Positions 1 to 10,979 of a stretch of 64,000 bases of DNA are shown here, in pieces; position 1 is the first letter of the stretch; each line of letters opens with the position of its first letter. The position numbers and the translations under genes were made by a program. A model generated the notes under the pieces. It did no database searches, was not told where the DNA came from, and saw nothing but the letters and a program-made list of their open reading frames with translations. This stretch comes from Papilionanthe hookeriana x Papilionanthe teres (taxonomy: Eukaryota > Streptophyta > Magnoliopsida > Asparagales > Orchidaceae). The DNA lies in assembly GCA_022702705.1 (NCBI GenBank), contig CM040430.1, positions 77,007,239-77,071,238 of the forward strand, given 5' to 3'.

Positions 1-626
1 GCTGGACTGCCAACAACTTTACGGGCGGATGCGGTCGGCGTTGCGGGTTACTTGATCAACGAGGGGCCATCCATCTCATTAGGCGTAAATTGCTTGAGGA
101 GGTCTGAAGCAGTAAAGAGGTCAAATTTTCTCATCTTAAGACTTTTGGTTGTCTTTCTTATGTTCTAATCAATCTTGATGCTCTTAGCAAGCTTGAGGCT
201 AAGTCAAAGAAATGTTATTTCATTGGCTATGGAACATTTGGCTATCATTTCTGGGATGATCAGGAGCGGAAGATTATCAGAAGCAGGAATGTGATTTTCA
301 ATGAGAAGATGCACAAAGACAAGGCTAGTACAAATTCTGAAGCAGATCCTCAGGAATTTGAGTTCGTAAGATTTGACGATCTGCTAGAGGTCACAATACA
401 TGACAGAAATGTGAATGACGAGGAGAGTGGGTCCGAGACATCCATTCCTATCGTTCCGCAGTCAGGTTTAGAGTCATTCACTACTCTAGCTATAGTTCGC
501 AGGTCAGAAAGAACTAGACGTTTTCCACAGCGTTACTCTCCAACTTTGAACTATATTCTGCTGACAGATGGTGGAGAACCTCAGAGTTATGAAGAAATAT
601 TGCAAGATGAAAATTCGAGTAAGTGA
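1..626 (+). pseudogene. copia integrase C-terminal region (broken)
   Basis: In the first 60 bases the translation AGLPTTLRADAV...YLIN matches the conserved copia integrase segment (AGLP, alanine-rich helix, YLINR-like). After a break near 105-125, the segment LSKLEAKSKKCYFIGYG and then FGYHFWDDQERKIIRSRNVIFNE (spread over about 175-306) is the conserved C-terminal integrase module of copia Pol, where the chain resembles K...FIGY...GYR.W......I.SRDV.F.E. The open stretch 291-626 continues into the acidic linker between integrase and RT and ends in KLSSK-like low-complexity sequence before a stop. Integrase normally inserts the cDNA into host DNA. At least one frameshift lies upstream of position 175, so this copy is dead. 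Confidence 0.8.
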
Positions 627-639
627 GAGCTAGCCATGA

Positions 640-2125
640 AGGAGGAGATGGATTCTATCTGGGAAATCATACATGAGAGCTGACAGAACTTCCACTAGGA
701 AAGAAAGCATTGCACAACAAGTGTGTGTGCGGGTGAAGGCAGAGACTTGATGGCAGTAAGAGGTACAAGGCTAGACTTGTTGTAAAAGGCTTTCAGCAGA
801 GGCATGACATTGACTATTCTGAAATATTTTCTCCTGTGGTAAGCTTACAACTATCAGAATGGTGCTGGCTATGGTTGCTACTGAAGATCTATTCCTTGAG
901 CAGTTAGATGTGAAGACAGATTTTCTTCATTGAGATTTTGAAGAAGAAATCTACATGCACCAGCCTGAGGGGCTCGTGGTCAAGGAAAAGAAGATTTAGT
1001 TTGCAAACTGAAGAAAAACTTGTATGACCTAAAGCGAAGCTCTGAAGCGATGGTACGAAGTTTGATAAATTTATGCTCGATGCGAGTACGACGGATGTCG
1101 GGCGGATCAGCATTCTTATGTCGAGTACTTTGATAATTCTTTTATCATCCTACTGCTGTATGTGGATGATATGCTTATTGCAGGAGCCAGCATTGATAAG
1201 ATCAATAATCTAAAGAAGTTGATGTCAGAGCACTTCGCAAGAAAGAATTTGAGAGCGACAAAGCAAATCCTTGGCATGAGGATTGTCAGAGACCGAGTCA
1301 GAGGTACGTTGATGCTTTCACAGGCTGAATATGTAAAAAATGTGCTTAACAGGTTTAATATGGATCAGGCCAAACCAGTTGGCACACATTTGGGCAGTCA
1401 TTTCATACTCAACAAAAATCAAGCTCCCAAGTCAGAGGAGGAACAAGATTATATGAGTAAGGTTTCTTATGCTTCAGCTATTGGTTCACTTATGTATGTT
1501 ATGGTCTGCACCAGACCAGATATTGCCCATGCAGTGAGAGTTGTAAGCAGACACATGAGTAATCCAAGAAAGGAACATTGGGAAGCATTGAAGTGGATCT
1601 TGAGATACCTAAGAGGTTCCTCAGAAACCTGCTTGTGTTTCTCAGGGAAGAGCTTGGAGGTGCAGAACTATGTTGATGCAAATTTAACTTAAGATATTGA
1701 CAGTAGGAAGAGTACTACAGGTTATGTTTATACTCTTGGTGGTAATGCTGTGTCATGGGGCTCAAATCTGCAAAAGACAGTTTCGTTGTCCACTACAGAA
1801 GCTAAGTATATTACAGTGTCAGAGGTTGTAAAAGAGCTGATATGACTACAAAGTTTCTTCGAAGAATTGGGTCAGAAGGATCAAAGGGGCACCCTCTACA
1901 GTGACAGTCAGAGTCTTTATATTTCTTACCAGGAATTCAACATTTCAATCCAGGACTAAGCACATTCAGATCAAGTATTACATCATACAGTCATTGTTAG
2001 ATGACAGACAGTTGCTATTTGAAAAAATTTATGGAAGCAAAAACGCTGCTGATATGTTAATTAAGGGTGTTACTCTTGAGAAACTGGAGTTATGTTGGTC
2101 TTCTAACGTGAAGACAAGGTTTTGA
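640..2125 (+). pseudogene. copia reverse transcriptase and RNase H (broken)
   Basis: The RT begins near 640 (MDSIWEI-like) and runs through KGFQQRHDIDYSEIFSPVV (about 786-840) and FLEQLDVKTDFLH (about 893-931), which is followed by a stop where copia has a glycine. The catalytic YVDDML motif lies at about 1159-1176, in the longest open part (1162-1692). It continues with the copia-specific thumb (YASAIGSLMYVM.CTRPDIAHAV, about 1468-1533) and enters RNase H with a stop at 1690 just after NYVDANLT. The RNase H continues (STTGYVYTLGGNAVSWGS, then STTEAKYI, about 1706-1810) and ends near ADMLIKGVTLEKLELC (2050-2088). RT-RNase H copies element RNA into DNA in cytoplasmic particles. At least three stops or frameshifts make it non-functional. 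Confidence 0.9.
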
Positions 2126-2232
2126 GTTGCAGAGGTGGAGGATATCGTGTTTGAGGAAAAGATCGGTACAGTTAGTAGATGATGCAGCCAGTAGGTGATG
2201 CAGTCAGTGTCCCAGTCTCCAAGTGGGAGAAT

Positions 2233-2680
2233 TGTTGGGTAATATGGAGATCCGGTCCACATTAATTTAATTAGATTCATTATTAAGAATCTCATCTACC
2301 GCTCACCTACATTCCCACCTACCTCTCACCTACCACATCTCACCTACCGCTCACCTACCTCCCTCTTACCATTATCTTGGTTTCTATAAATAGTCTCTTT
2401 TGGCTTAAAGATGAAGCCAAGCAAGAGCCAAGCCAAGTCCTCTAAGAGAGAAAGAGAGGAAGAGATAAAGAAAGGAAGGGAGAGAAGAAAGATTTTCTTG
2501 TAAACGTTGAGGCACTCGTCAGTATAATTCATCGAAGAAATAAAATCCTCAGCAGCTCTGTGGACGTAAGTAAATTTGCCGAACCACATAAATATGTGTG
2601 TCGCTCTGGTGTTTGATTTTCTGTGTGCAAATTTTTTTCTCGTTCCATTTTTTATTTTATTGTCGGCGTTTTTCATAACA
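2233..2680 (+). repeat. copia 3' LTR
   Basis: The 448-bp stretch starts TGTTGGGTAA directly after the polypurine tract and ends TTTCATAACA, giving the expected TG...CA ends. A TATA-like box (TCTATAAATAG, about 2382-2392) followed by a purine-rich leader with repeated AGAGAGAAAG is consistent with the U3/R promoter. The 3' boundary rests on the TG/CA rule and the position of a typical copia LTR end, because the second LTR is outside the window. Confidence 0.75.
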
Positions 2681-4329
2681 ACTGTCTCATCAACTTTTTG
2701 AATAATTGACTCGAAACATAACATAACTCTCATTCATTTATCTTTTGAGGGAGGCTAGGGCTCAAATTTTTTAAGCTCATATTTTTCATTTTTTATAATA
2801 GGTCATTGATGAGAAGAAGGGTCTTTCATGGATAATTTTCAAGAGGGGAGGAAGGAATCTATGGAATTTGAATCCCATTATTCATAGAAGATCTTGTTAT
2901 TGAGTTGCATTGATTTATACTACTTCGAGGCTCTTGACCTTTTTTATTCTGTGTATTGAGACTCAATGAAAGAATCAAATATTAGCATTGAAACTAATAT
3001 TGAGAGATATATAAGTATCATTGAATACACCTAATTTGGAGTTTAAAGGCCATGAAGAAGGAAGTTCAAAAACAAGCGAAAGAAGGAAGTTCAAAAACAA
3101 GCGAAAGAAGAAGACAAAAGAGAATCCATCAACCATCATATGATGAAAGAAAGCATATATTCTTTTTTTTTTCAACACTTAGGAGCTATCATGTTAATAG
3201 TTGATATGTTCGTAGATAATTGTTTTATTAAAATCCATGAGAATTTATTATCGATTTGTTTGTGCACCCTGTTCAGTCATTATTTACTTGAGTTAAGTAA
3301 TTGGTTTTTAACTCAAGGCTGTTAGCTACCGACCTTGTGGTCCTAGGCACTGGCTTGAAATAACTAAGTGGCATGATCTAGATTTCATAAATTCATTTTG
3401 ATCTTTTGAGGACGAAACAAGTAAACAATCAGATGACAGTAGTGTATCTTGATAAAGTGGCCAAATCTTGGATGGGATACATTTGAAAAGATTTTTTTTT
3501 TTGTATAAATAATTATAACTTCGTTGGCCCTAATGGTATACATTTGAAAAGAAGTTTTGGGGTAGTTTATTCTTGTTATGCGTTTTGAAAATGCTAAAAT
3601 CATTGTTTAAAATCACGGTGCGGCAACTTATTTTAGTGATTTCTAATTACTTCACTACCTTGAGTAATTCCTCTCTCGCATCTCTCTTCTACCCCGTTTC
3701 TCTTTCGCGTCTCTTCCCAAGATAACTCACCCTCTCTCGCGACGGGAAAATGACTGCCCCACTCTCCTTTCTCCTCTTGTGCATCTCTTCCCTGAGTAGT
3801 TTCTCCTCTCTCGTGGTGGGAAAACAACTTCATTTCCTTCTTTGTTGGTTCCCTTTATTCTTTGTTATCCTCTGGTAATTTCTACCCTCTCTTTTGTCGT
3901 TCTTCACTTTGGTTTTGCGGATTTTGGCTTTGAACCATGTGTGGATTGCTCTTTCTGGGTTGTGGCTACGCTCTATAGAAAATAACGAGTCTATCTTTCA
4001 GAAAGGGGTAATGCTTGCATTTCTTTTTTGTGTGAAATTTAGATGTCTGTGGTCGTTCGGTTTTGGTCTTTTGCTCTTTGCAGTTTCTGGTTCAATGATA
4101 TTTCTAGTGATGATGTTTGCGGTCCGTGCCCTCTGGAGAGATTGAAATATTTATTATAGTGTAGTGCTCCTGGTTTCTTTGCTTGAGGTTTGTGTTCTGA
4201 CATTTGGAGGCTGTGACCAGTGGTTTGTGCATGGCTATTAGTACTTTGGGGCCATCTTCTATGTGGGTGGTTATTAGTTTGTGGCTTTTCTGTGTATGAT
4301 TAGTTGCTATTGGTGCTTTGTCGCCATTG
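2681..4329. other. intergenic, no recognised gene
   Basis: No open frame here has family features. It includes a two-copy 25-bp tandem repeat (3061-3110) and T-rich sequence. The open frame 3894-4145 encodes a hydrophobic, F/L/W-rich chain typical of translated T-rich DNA and has no recognisable motif. Confidence 0.5.
3061..3110. repeat. 25-bp tandem duplication
   Basis: Two perfect head-to-tail copies of a 25-bp unit starting GAAGTTCAAAAACAAGCG, at 3061-3085 and 3086-3110. Perfect identity suggests a recent slippage duplication. Confidence 0.9.
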
Positions 4330-4800
4330 TCTATTATAGGTTGCTATTGGTGGTTGGTAGTGTGTTGGTCTTGATGATGTGGTGGTATGTTGGTGTTGAT
4401 GATGTGGGGGTGGTGGTGTGTTGGTGTTGATAATGTGATGCTTGTGTGTTGGTGTTGATGATGTGATGATTGTGCTGGTGGTAGTGTTTAGTGTGTTGTT
4501 TGTTATGATGTCATGGTAGTGATATGTTAGTGTTGATGATGTGGTGGTGGTAGTGTGTTAGTTGTGATGGTGTGGTGGTGGTATGTTCATGTTGATAATA
4601 TGTTGGTGGTGGTAGTGTTGGTGTTTTGTGTGTTGGTTGTGTTGATGTTGTGGTGTTGATATGTCGGTGTTGATGATGTGATGGTGATGGTAGTGCGTTG
4701 GTTGTAGTCTGTTGGTTGTGATGTTGTGTTGATAGTGTGTTGGTGGTGATGATGCAGTTATGTGTATATGGTTAATGTCTGGTGGTGGTGGCATGTTAAT
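4330..4800. repeat. degenerate TG-rich minisatellite
   Basis: About 470 bp of degenerate tandem repeats built from GTTGGTGTTGATGATGTG-like units with interspersed GGTGGTGGTAG. The + strand is almost devoid of C, which gives long spurious open frames rich in His/Pro/Asn on the opposite strand. No regular long period is obvious; units vary from about 18 to 40 bp. Confidence 0.85.
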
Positions 4801-4939
4801 AGATTTCAAATGTTTCTTTTTTGTTACTTTTCCAAGTTATGGAATTTTGAATATGAATTTATGTTTTCATGAGACAACCTTATATTCTCTGTCACATATT
4901 TATGTTGCTTAATTCTTTTCATGTTAGTAGGCATCATGG

Positions 4940-5730
4940 TTATGACAAAAGAAATCAATTTGTTTGTCATGTGGGATAAATAAGTGAAGCTAATATTTTG
5001 CGATGTCTGTCTTAAAGTGATGGAATTGTGAAATATGCCTACCACTTATTTTAAGAAGGATGATAGTATAATAAAAAAGTTCAAGAAAAGTACACAAGGG
5101 AATATGATAAAATGCAATTGAAAAGCAAATGTGATCAGTTAAAAAATGAATGAGTTAAAGCAAAGATCCACGAGTTTGGATTAGGATCCCGTAAAGTGAA
5201 CAATCAATGCTTCAGAAGAATGGTGGGCTGAGAGACGGTGGTGAGAATTTATGAAACATCCAATTCTTCACTTTTTTTTTGAAATTCCATCAACATATCA
5301 ATTTATCCACTAATTTGTAGGTTGTGCCAAATTCAAAAAATTTTAAGTTTGGTGGCATTTACCCTTAAGCTTAAAGAAAAGTTGGATCATATTTTTGTTG
5401 AAGTTGTGACTAGTAATAATTATGCATAGACAACAAGCGGAAGAGGGCTTCTTTGGTAGAGCTAAGCATGTAGATGCAAAATAAACTAGTAACTCTAATG
5501 AAGGCCTCAGCCCTAACATCAATGAAGTTGAATCTATTAATTGATCAAAAAATCCAAGGGTTGAGAAAAAAAATGAAAATGCACAATTAGTTGCTTTATG
5601 CACCAATGACCCTAACACATCATATACAACTTCTATTCAACAAGTTATGCAAATCATGGAAGGAAATCTAAAAATTTACGAGGACTTGTCATTTTTACTT
5701 GTTCTCTATGAAGTTGCTAGAAGACCTGAC
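4940..5730 (+). pseudogene. Harbinger-type Myb/SANT-like ORF1 (broken)
   Basis: The key segment is at 5092-5160, where one frame reads TREYDKMQLKSKCDQLKNE, then a stop, then VKAK. This matches the helix of plant Myb/SANT-like domains (tg.eY...qLkNk.d.lk.eW..w). It is followed by sequence like G.GWDP.k.ti.aseeWW (about 5175-5235, in shifting frames), the usual end of that domain. Further down, NQVMQIMEGNLKIYEDLSFL (about 5635-5700) resembles the C-terminal helix of the same proteins. In active elements this protein binds the ends and recruits the transposase to the nucleus. No continuous reading frame survives. Confidence 0.6.
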
Positions 5731-6129
5731 TAAGAGAGTTCTTCATGTCGATGACACTTGACCATAGGGTTAATTACTTATGCCATTTAGACGACAACCG
5801 GGATGCTTGGATTTTATTTTATTAGTTGGACACATTTTATATTTGATTTTTATGGGGACATTATTTATACTACTTTCATTATGTTTGAATTTTTTATTTT
5901 GTTCTATTTGTTGGACATCTTTACATGCAAAACAACCTTTCATTGCTTTTGGAATTTTCATTTTAATTGTTTTTGTTTAATGCAATACTTGTTAATTCGA
6001 TATTATTTATGTGCTAACTGCATAAATAATGAATAGCATGGATATTGAAAGATACAAAAGAGAATTATAGTTGCATTATGCTTACTGTATAAATATTACA
6101 AATCATATATTGCTCGTTCTCTCTGTTTG

Positions 6130-7150
6130 ACATTCACATACCTAGACGATAAGTGAGTTATTGAGTTGCTTACAGGTCGCATAACAAGGTTTAACAATAT
6201 GTTTCGTATGACACAACTTATATTCATTGATCTGTTAGAAGAATTACATAGGTATCATGGACTTCATTAGTGCTCTAGGATGACTCGTGAGTAATTGATG
6301 GAAAATGAGTCTATGAGGAGCTATGAAGTAATTCAAACTCTCACAAAAAATAACTAGCAGATATTTTTCAGTTGGTTTGGATGCACTCACCTGCTTATTT
6401 TTAAAAATTATAAGATCTAAATACCTTACATTCGAAAACACCTCCATAAAAATTTCATGTGATCAACACTGTATGTAGTATTTCAAGGTTGATTTTGTTT
6501 TTATCTATTCCTAAATTTACTGTGGCGACCCTAATGTCTTACATAAATGATATAGGATTGTATTAGAGTAATTGATGGAATACATGTGGATACACACATG
6601 TCCAATAGTGAAAATATTGCATATATTAGATATTGTAGGACACAAAGACAAAACATTATGGCTGTATGTGATTTAAATATATATATTTGTTTGTGATGGC
6701 TGTATGGAAAGGAAGTGCTCACGATAGTCATATATTCAAATATATCACACGAAATCACAAATTCAACTTTCTGAAGTCGCCTCAAGGTTTTGCTTGAATA
6801 TGAATAAATTAATATTTTTTGCATTGCAATACTAACGAATAAACTTGCAACAGAGAAATATTCTTTGGTTGATATTGGATATCCATTACAAAGCTGATAT
6901 CTAATGTCATTCCCTGAAATATCATATTATATTTCAGATTTTGAAAGAATCAACAACGTAGCTACAGACAAGATGTATAACAAGAGACACTCATCTTTAT
7001 ATGGTGTTACTGAAAAAACATTTGATTGGAAAAAATGGGTTATTTTGCGTGATATGCCCACCTAACATTTCAACAAATAAGTAAAGATTGTGGTCACTAT
7101 GATGACTCTCCACAACTAGATTCGTCTGCATTCTTTACACATTGATTGAT
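6130..7150 (+). pseudogene. PIF/Harbinger DDE transposase (broken)
   Basis: Conserved blocks appear in order in shifting frames: RVIDGIHVDTHM (about 6563-6600; the first catalytic Asp is in the DG.H context), RTQRQNIMAVCDL (about 6633-6674), WKGSAHDSHIF (6705-6738; the second Asp is in the GSAHDSR-like motif), YSLVDIGYP (about 6854-6884), and YNKRHSSLYGVTEKTFDWKK (about 6972-7035), which corresponds to the FN.RHS..RN.IER.FG.LK block holding the final acidic residue. The order, spacing and the HDS motif are diagnostic. The host-derived paralogues of this family (HARBI1/ALP1-like) are intact genes; this copy has many stops and is not one of them. Confidence 0.8.
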
Positions 7151-7554
7151 TTCAATATTGTTGATGAGGATCAATCACATGTCTCCACCGCGGCTTATGA
7201 ATATTGCCTAGGACAATCAATTTCAAAAGCTGAATCTAATTTACATGAATCTTGTACGCAAGATGGGGAATGTGTGGAGAGATGATGGTGTTGAGAGAGT
7301 AAATTACAAGTGCAATAGTTATGAGTGAAAGGATTTTGTGCGCTGCATTTTCTTGTGTAATGCATTGGAAAGTCAACTTTTTTTGTATTGTAATGACGCT
7401 CTATGCAATGATGTTCATGCTGAATTTCTATTCGGAGCAAATTACGTTTTCATCTTCTCCTATATTGATGGCCTCTTGGCGACTGTGAGTTTAGTATAAA
7501 TTTTTTTTTTTTGCATGTTTTTTTTTATTTTGAGGTTTATGATGAGACAAATGA

Positions 7555-7880
7555 CCTTAGTGATTATTCTGGATGAACTTTGTTGTGATATGGTTTTGTT
7601 ACATGTACGAGCTCGGTATTAAATGGTTTAAAGTGAACCAAAAATCTCTTATCCTCAGTCAAATGATCGTTTGGGTTTTTTGAATGACCTTTTGTGGTGA
7701 TATGGTTCTGTTACAAATCCAAGCACAGTTTTACGTGTTTAAAGGCAACCAAGATCTATTTTTTCTCCGATCATGACTGTTGAGATTTTTCTAGATGGTC
7801 TTTGTGGATATGTTTTTGTGACACATACAAGCTCAATATTACATGGTTTAAAGACAACTAATAACTGTTTTTTTTAAGGT
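7555..7880. repeat. three-copy ~110-bp tandem repeat
   Basis: Three diverged head-to-tail copies share the order GGTGATATGGTTTTGTTACA, a short variable part, AGCTCGGTATTA, TGGTTTAAAG and an AACCAA-like segment, then T-rich sequence. Copy starts are near 7565, 7680 and 7790. Divergence of perhaps 20-30 percent indicates an old amplification. Confidence 0.75.
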
Positions 7881-8033
7881 TTATTGTATTCTTGCATTGA
7901 TAGATTATTTGTTGCTTTATATATGTGCTCTGAGACCACACAACTTTATAAAATTTAATTATGCATTTCTATTATTCCTTTTTACTAATGTTGCATGTAA
8001 GTGTTTGTGTTTTGTTGTTTTAAACCTTCATAA

Positions 8034-8349
8034 ATGATGAGCTCTAGGTCTTCAAGTGCTTCTAGAGTACTGTAAACTGTTGTTTTCTATCCTTCTCGAT
8101 AAAAATATAGTAACAATAGACAATTTTATAGGTTGCCAAGGAATATGTCAGAGAACTGACTTCTTCGGGTGGGTGAATTATTTTGATGATTCCACCTTCG
8201 ATAGTGATCAGACATGGAGAGCTTCATTGGAGCAGAGATTATCAATTGAAATTAAACGTTTGCATTTTAAATTCAATATTATGATAATATTAATTCTTAT
8301 TTTAATAATTTTATTTTTAATTTTGTTTATTGTGTTACTCATTATCTAG
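8034..8349 (+). pseudogene. GRF zinc-finger / C-terminal membrane protein (broken)
   Basis: An ATG at 8034 starts MMSSRSSSASR, the serine-rich start common in small plant GRF zinc-finger proteins. The frame then breaks. In the frame of 8056-8349 one reads NFIGCQGICQRTDFFGWVNYF (about residues 23-43), matching the GRF finger pattern R.F.GC..........FF.WV, and in another frame RQFYRLP at the same place supplies the Arg-Phe-Tyr part. The end is a predicted transmembrane helix (about residues 74-97, I/L/F only), also usual for these proteins. Most zinc-ligand cysteines are lost to the frameshifts. GRF fingers bind single-stranded nucleic acid in better known proteins; the role of the plant membrane-anchored group is unknown. 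The call rests on pattern likeness only. Confidence 0.45.
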
Positions 8350-8600
8350 TATGGTGCCAGTTTTTATTATGTAATATTCAAACTAGATATCTATTTTTAT
8401 CTATGAAATGTGCAACCAGGAATGAATGTTATAAACAACACAATAATACATGCGCATAATGGTCTTTTTAACATAAACGACTGCAGCACAACAACTGCTT
8501 AATTGCATAAAACAAACAAACAAACCACTTCCCCGCAGAAGCTTTTGTGCAGTAGCTGCCAAAGTCGACCTTGCACCTTGTGACTGTGAGATTGATTGAA
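8350..8600. other. intergenic, no recognised gene
   Basis: About 250 bp of AT-rich sequence between the GRF-like pseudogene and the gag remnant. It shows no frame, RNA gene or clear repeat. Confidence 0.4.
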
Positions 8601-9835
8601 CCTTTTATTGACTTAGGAGAGCACATTCACTATTCAACACACCCGTTTAAATGACTAACCCTCAGGACTGCACCACGAAGCCACATAGGGATTATGCCAA
8701 CTCATCTGTTGAGAAGATCCACATGAGCATAAACTACTCAACAGTATAGGACAACACTTTTGAGCTGTGACTGGTCATCATCCAACTGGTGCAGAACAAT
8801 CAGCTTGGGGGACTACCCACTAGAGACCCAAATCTTCACTTGGTCACTTTTTTTTAGCTCTGTGCCACTTTACAAAATATAATGGTGTCCCCGGCGATGC
8901 CGTTAGACTCAGGTGTTCCCATTCTCTTTGAGGGACAAAGTCAAGGTGTGGTTAAATTCCCTCGTTCTAGGATCTATCACCACTTGGATTAACCTTGCGA
9001 AAAAATTTATGGCAAAATATTTCTTTCCATCTAAGGCTGCCAAGCTTAGAAATGATATTACTTCGTTCACCCAAATTGAAGATGACTTAATTTATGAGAC
9101 TTGTGAGAGGTTCAAGGAACTACTTAGGAGGTGTCTATATTATGCCTTAACTGACTGGCTAATTGTCCAGACATTCTACAAAGGGCTAGTAGGGTCCCTT
9201 AGATTTATTATAAATGCTGTAGCTAGAGGATTATTGATATCCATAATTTTTGAGGAAGCCTATAAGTTGATAGAGGAGATGACGACCAATAATTTTCAAT
9301 GGTCTTCTGAGAGAGTCACACCCTAGAAAGTAGCTAGCCTGCACGATACGAATGTTCTAGCTATCATAGTCACCAAAGTAGTTACCATTTCTTGGAAGTT
9401 AGACACTTTTGGGGTGAATTATGTGCAAGGATTCCCACCAAGTGAAGGAATGATATATGGACCAATGAGAGATCCTAGCATGACGGCTTTAGTGGCTATT
9501 AATGCCATTGGAAACTAATCCCACAACCTTTATTTCACTGTCTAGAACCCCTGCTGAAAAAAACCATCCAAACTTTCAACGAAGTAACAACTAATAAGCT
9601 GTAGGAAACCAGCAGTGGGTAATTCTCAAGCTAACCCTGCAGGCAGTTGGAACACCCAAGGAAACTATCTCCAGAAACCATCATACCCACCAAGATTTAA
9701 TGTCAACACTCAACCTATGCAGAAAAAGTCACCCTTTGAGGAGCTAATATATAAATACGGATTCAATTACAGAGCTAGGCTGTAGCCATTAAGAACATAG
9801 AAAATTAATTAGGCAGTTGAAGATTTCTATGAACA
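8600..9835 (+). pseudogene. Athila-type Ty3/gypsy gag (broken)
   Basis: The open part 8913-9326 (137 codons) reads FPFSLRDKVKVWLNSL...KKFMAKYFFPSKAAKLRNDI...YETCERFKELLRRC, the canonical Retrotrans_gag capsid core of the Athila group. Upstream frames (about 8688-8880) give HRDYANS, IQLVQNNQLGG and DPNLHLVTFF, matching the gag N-terminal region seen intact at 63091-63669 in this window. Downstream, PPRFNVNTQP and FEELIYKYGFNYRA (about 9690-9780) match the spacer before the protease. Gag forms the virus-like particle that packages element RNA. There is no protease or polymerase downstream; the sequence passes straight into an LTR-like stretch, so this is an internally deleted copy. Confidence 0.85.
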
Positions 9836-9839
9836 TAGA

Positions 9840-10925
9840 CCCTACGCCTAACTCGGACAAGGCATGGCGCCTGCGCTCGACCTCGCCGCACCCGCTCTTG
9901 GTTTATAACTCAATTTTGGAAGGAATTTCTTCCCTTTGTAGTGCCACCTCTATAAATATATCACTTGGAACGGTGAGAGACATTTTTGGATGACTTGAGA
10001 CTATGGTTTGCTACAAAAAGGAGTTCTTTTGAGTGCCCTAGAGGTTCTTTTTGTTCTTCCTTGAGAGAGAAAGCTTCTAGGGGATTTTCCTTTATTTTCT
10101 TCAAGTAGGTCTTGTATGAGAGAGGGATTAACTGCTTTTGTGGAAAGGAAAGCTTTGGTTGTAAGTTGTTTTACTTTGTTATGTCACATGTATTATTGGT
10201 TTCAATGGATTTTCTTGTGTTTTTTCTTTTCATCATGAGTAGCTAATTTTCTTTCTTGCCTCTATGCTGTAGGGATAGTTGTTTTCGTTATTTTTATTAC
10301 ATGTTTTCCTCATAAACATTCTTGTGCCTTCATGTATTCAAGTTGTTGAGTTAATCTTATGATTTTCTTTACGCTTGATCTGACTAATTGAGATGTTAAA
10401 ACCTTGCTTGAATTTTGACTCTTGCCCATTGCGTAGTAGAACGAATAGGTTAACCGCAATAACCTATTGAAGGTTTTGCAACCTGGGAAATCTTGGAAAA
10501 ATTTGCCCACTTACGTGCCTCGTTACTAGACAATGATTTCTACTCTTCTTATGGCCTAGGCATATGCGGAGGAGAAAATTTTTATTCCTGTTTGACCACT
10601 TTCTTGTTGGGGAACACGTAGGAAAATAAGGATCTTGAACTACACCCACACCACAGTCATAGAGGCTCGAGCAACACTAAGAATCTTGTTTTCAGTTTTC
10701 CAATATCTTGCTTTTTTTTTCTGCTTACTGTTTAGGATTTAAGGTTTTTATTTTTGCGCTTTTTATCACGCTAAGTTAGGTTCTTGAAAAGAAATTAGTA
10801 AACTAATGATTAGTCCGTCGGAATAGTCTTTAGCTTTTTCCTCGTGGGTTTGATATGCGGATTCTAAAATCGCATATTACTTGAACGTATACTTGCGTGC
10901 TTAGCCATGTGCTTCACAACAACTT
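9840..10925 (+). repeat. LTR-like remnant (+ orientation)
   Basis: The stretch has a GGCGCC-type GC block (9863-9905), a TATA-like box (CTATAAATATATC, about 9950-9962), and ends with CCTCGTGGGTTTGATATGCGG, a TTACTTGAACGTATACTTGCG segment and ACAACA (about 10840-10925). The last part parallels the R/U5 end of the other Athila-type LTRs here (GGGATCGAT, TACTTGATACGATACGTATACTTGCG). No convincing Asp-type primer site follows, so the orientation rests on these landmarks. Confidence 0.5.
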
Positions 10926-10979
10926 TTTCGACAATCATGTTCCACTATGTACTCATATTTTTTGATCGTGGGGTTGAAC

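Larger units (their letters stand above)
1..2680 (+). mobile_element. Ty1/copia retrotransposon, 3' part
   Basis: This is the 3' portion of a copia-type LTR retrotransposon whose 5' half lies left of the window. In order it shows the C-terminal part of integrase, reverse transcriptase, RNase H, a polypurine tract (AAGTGGGAGA, 2221-2230) and a 3' LTR (2233-2680). The integrase-before-RT order is the defining copia arrangement. Several stops and frameshifts show it cannot make an active Pol. The 5' LTR and target-site duplication cannot be seen, so its age cannot be estimated here. Confidence 0.9.
4830..7170 (+). mobile_element. decayed PIF/Harbinger DNA transposon
   Basis: Two colinear + strand coding remnants are typical of this superfamily: a Myb/SANT-like DNA-binding ORF (about 4940-5730) and a DDE transposase (about 6130-7150). 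In active family members the two proteins act together to cut and paste the element, usually into a 3-bp target. Both frames are full of stops and shifts, so this is a fossil. Terminal inverted repeats and the 3-bp target duplication were not found by eye, so the outer limits are only approximate. Confidence 0.75.

Noticed and set aside
3894..4145. 83-codon hydrophobic frame
   Set aside because: T-rich DNA gives F/L/V/W-rich frames by chance. It is not supported by a motif or neighbouring exons.
4558..4809. His/Pro/Asn-rich minus-strand frame
   Set aside because: A translation of the TG minisatellite with no C on the other strand; not a gene.
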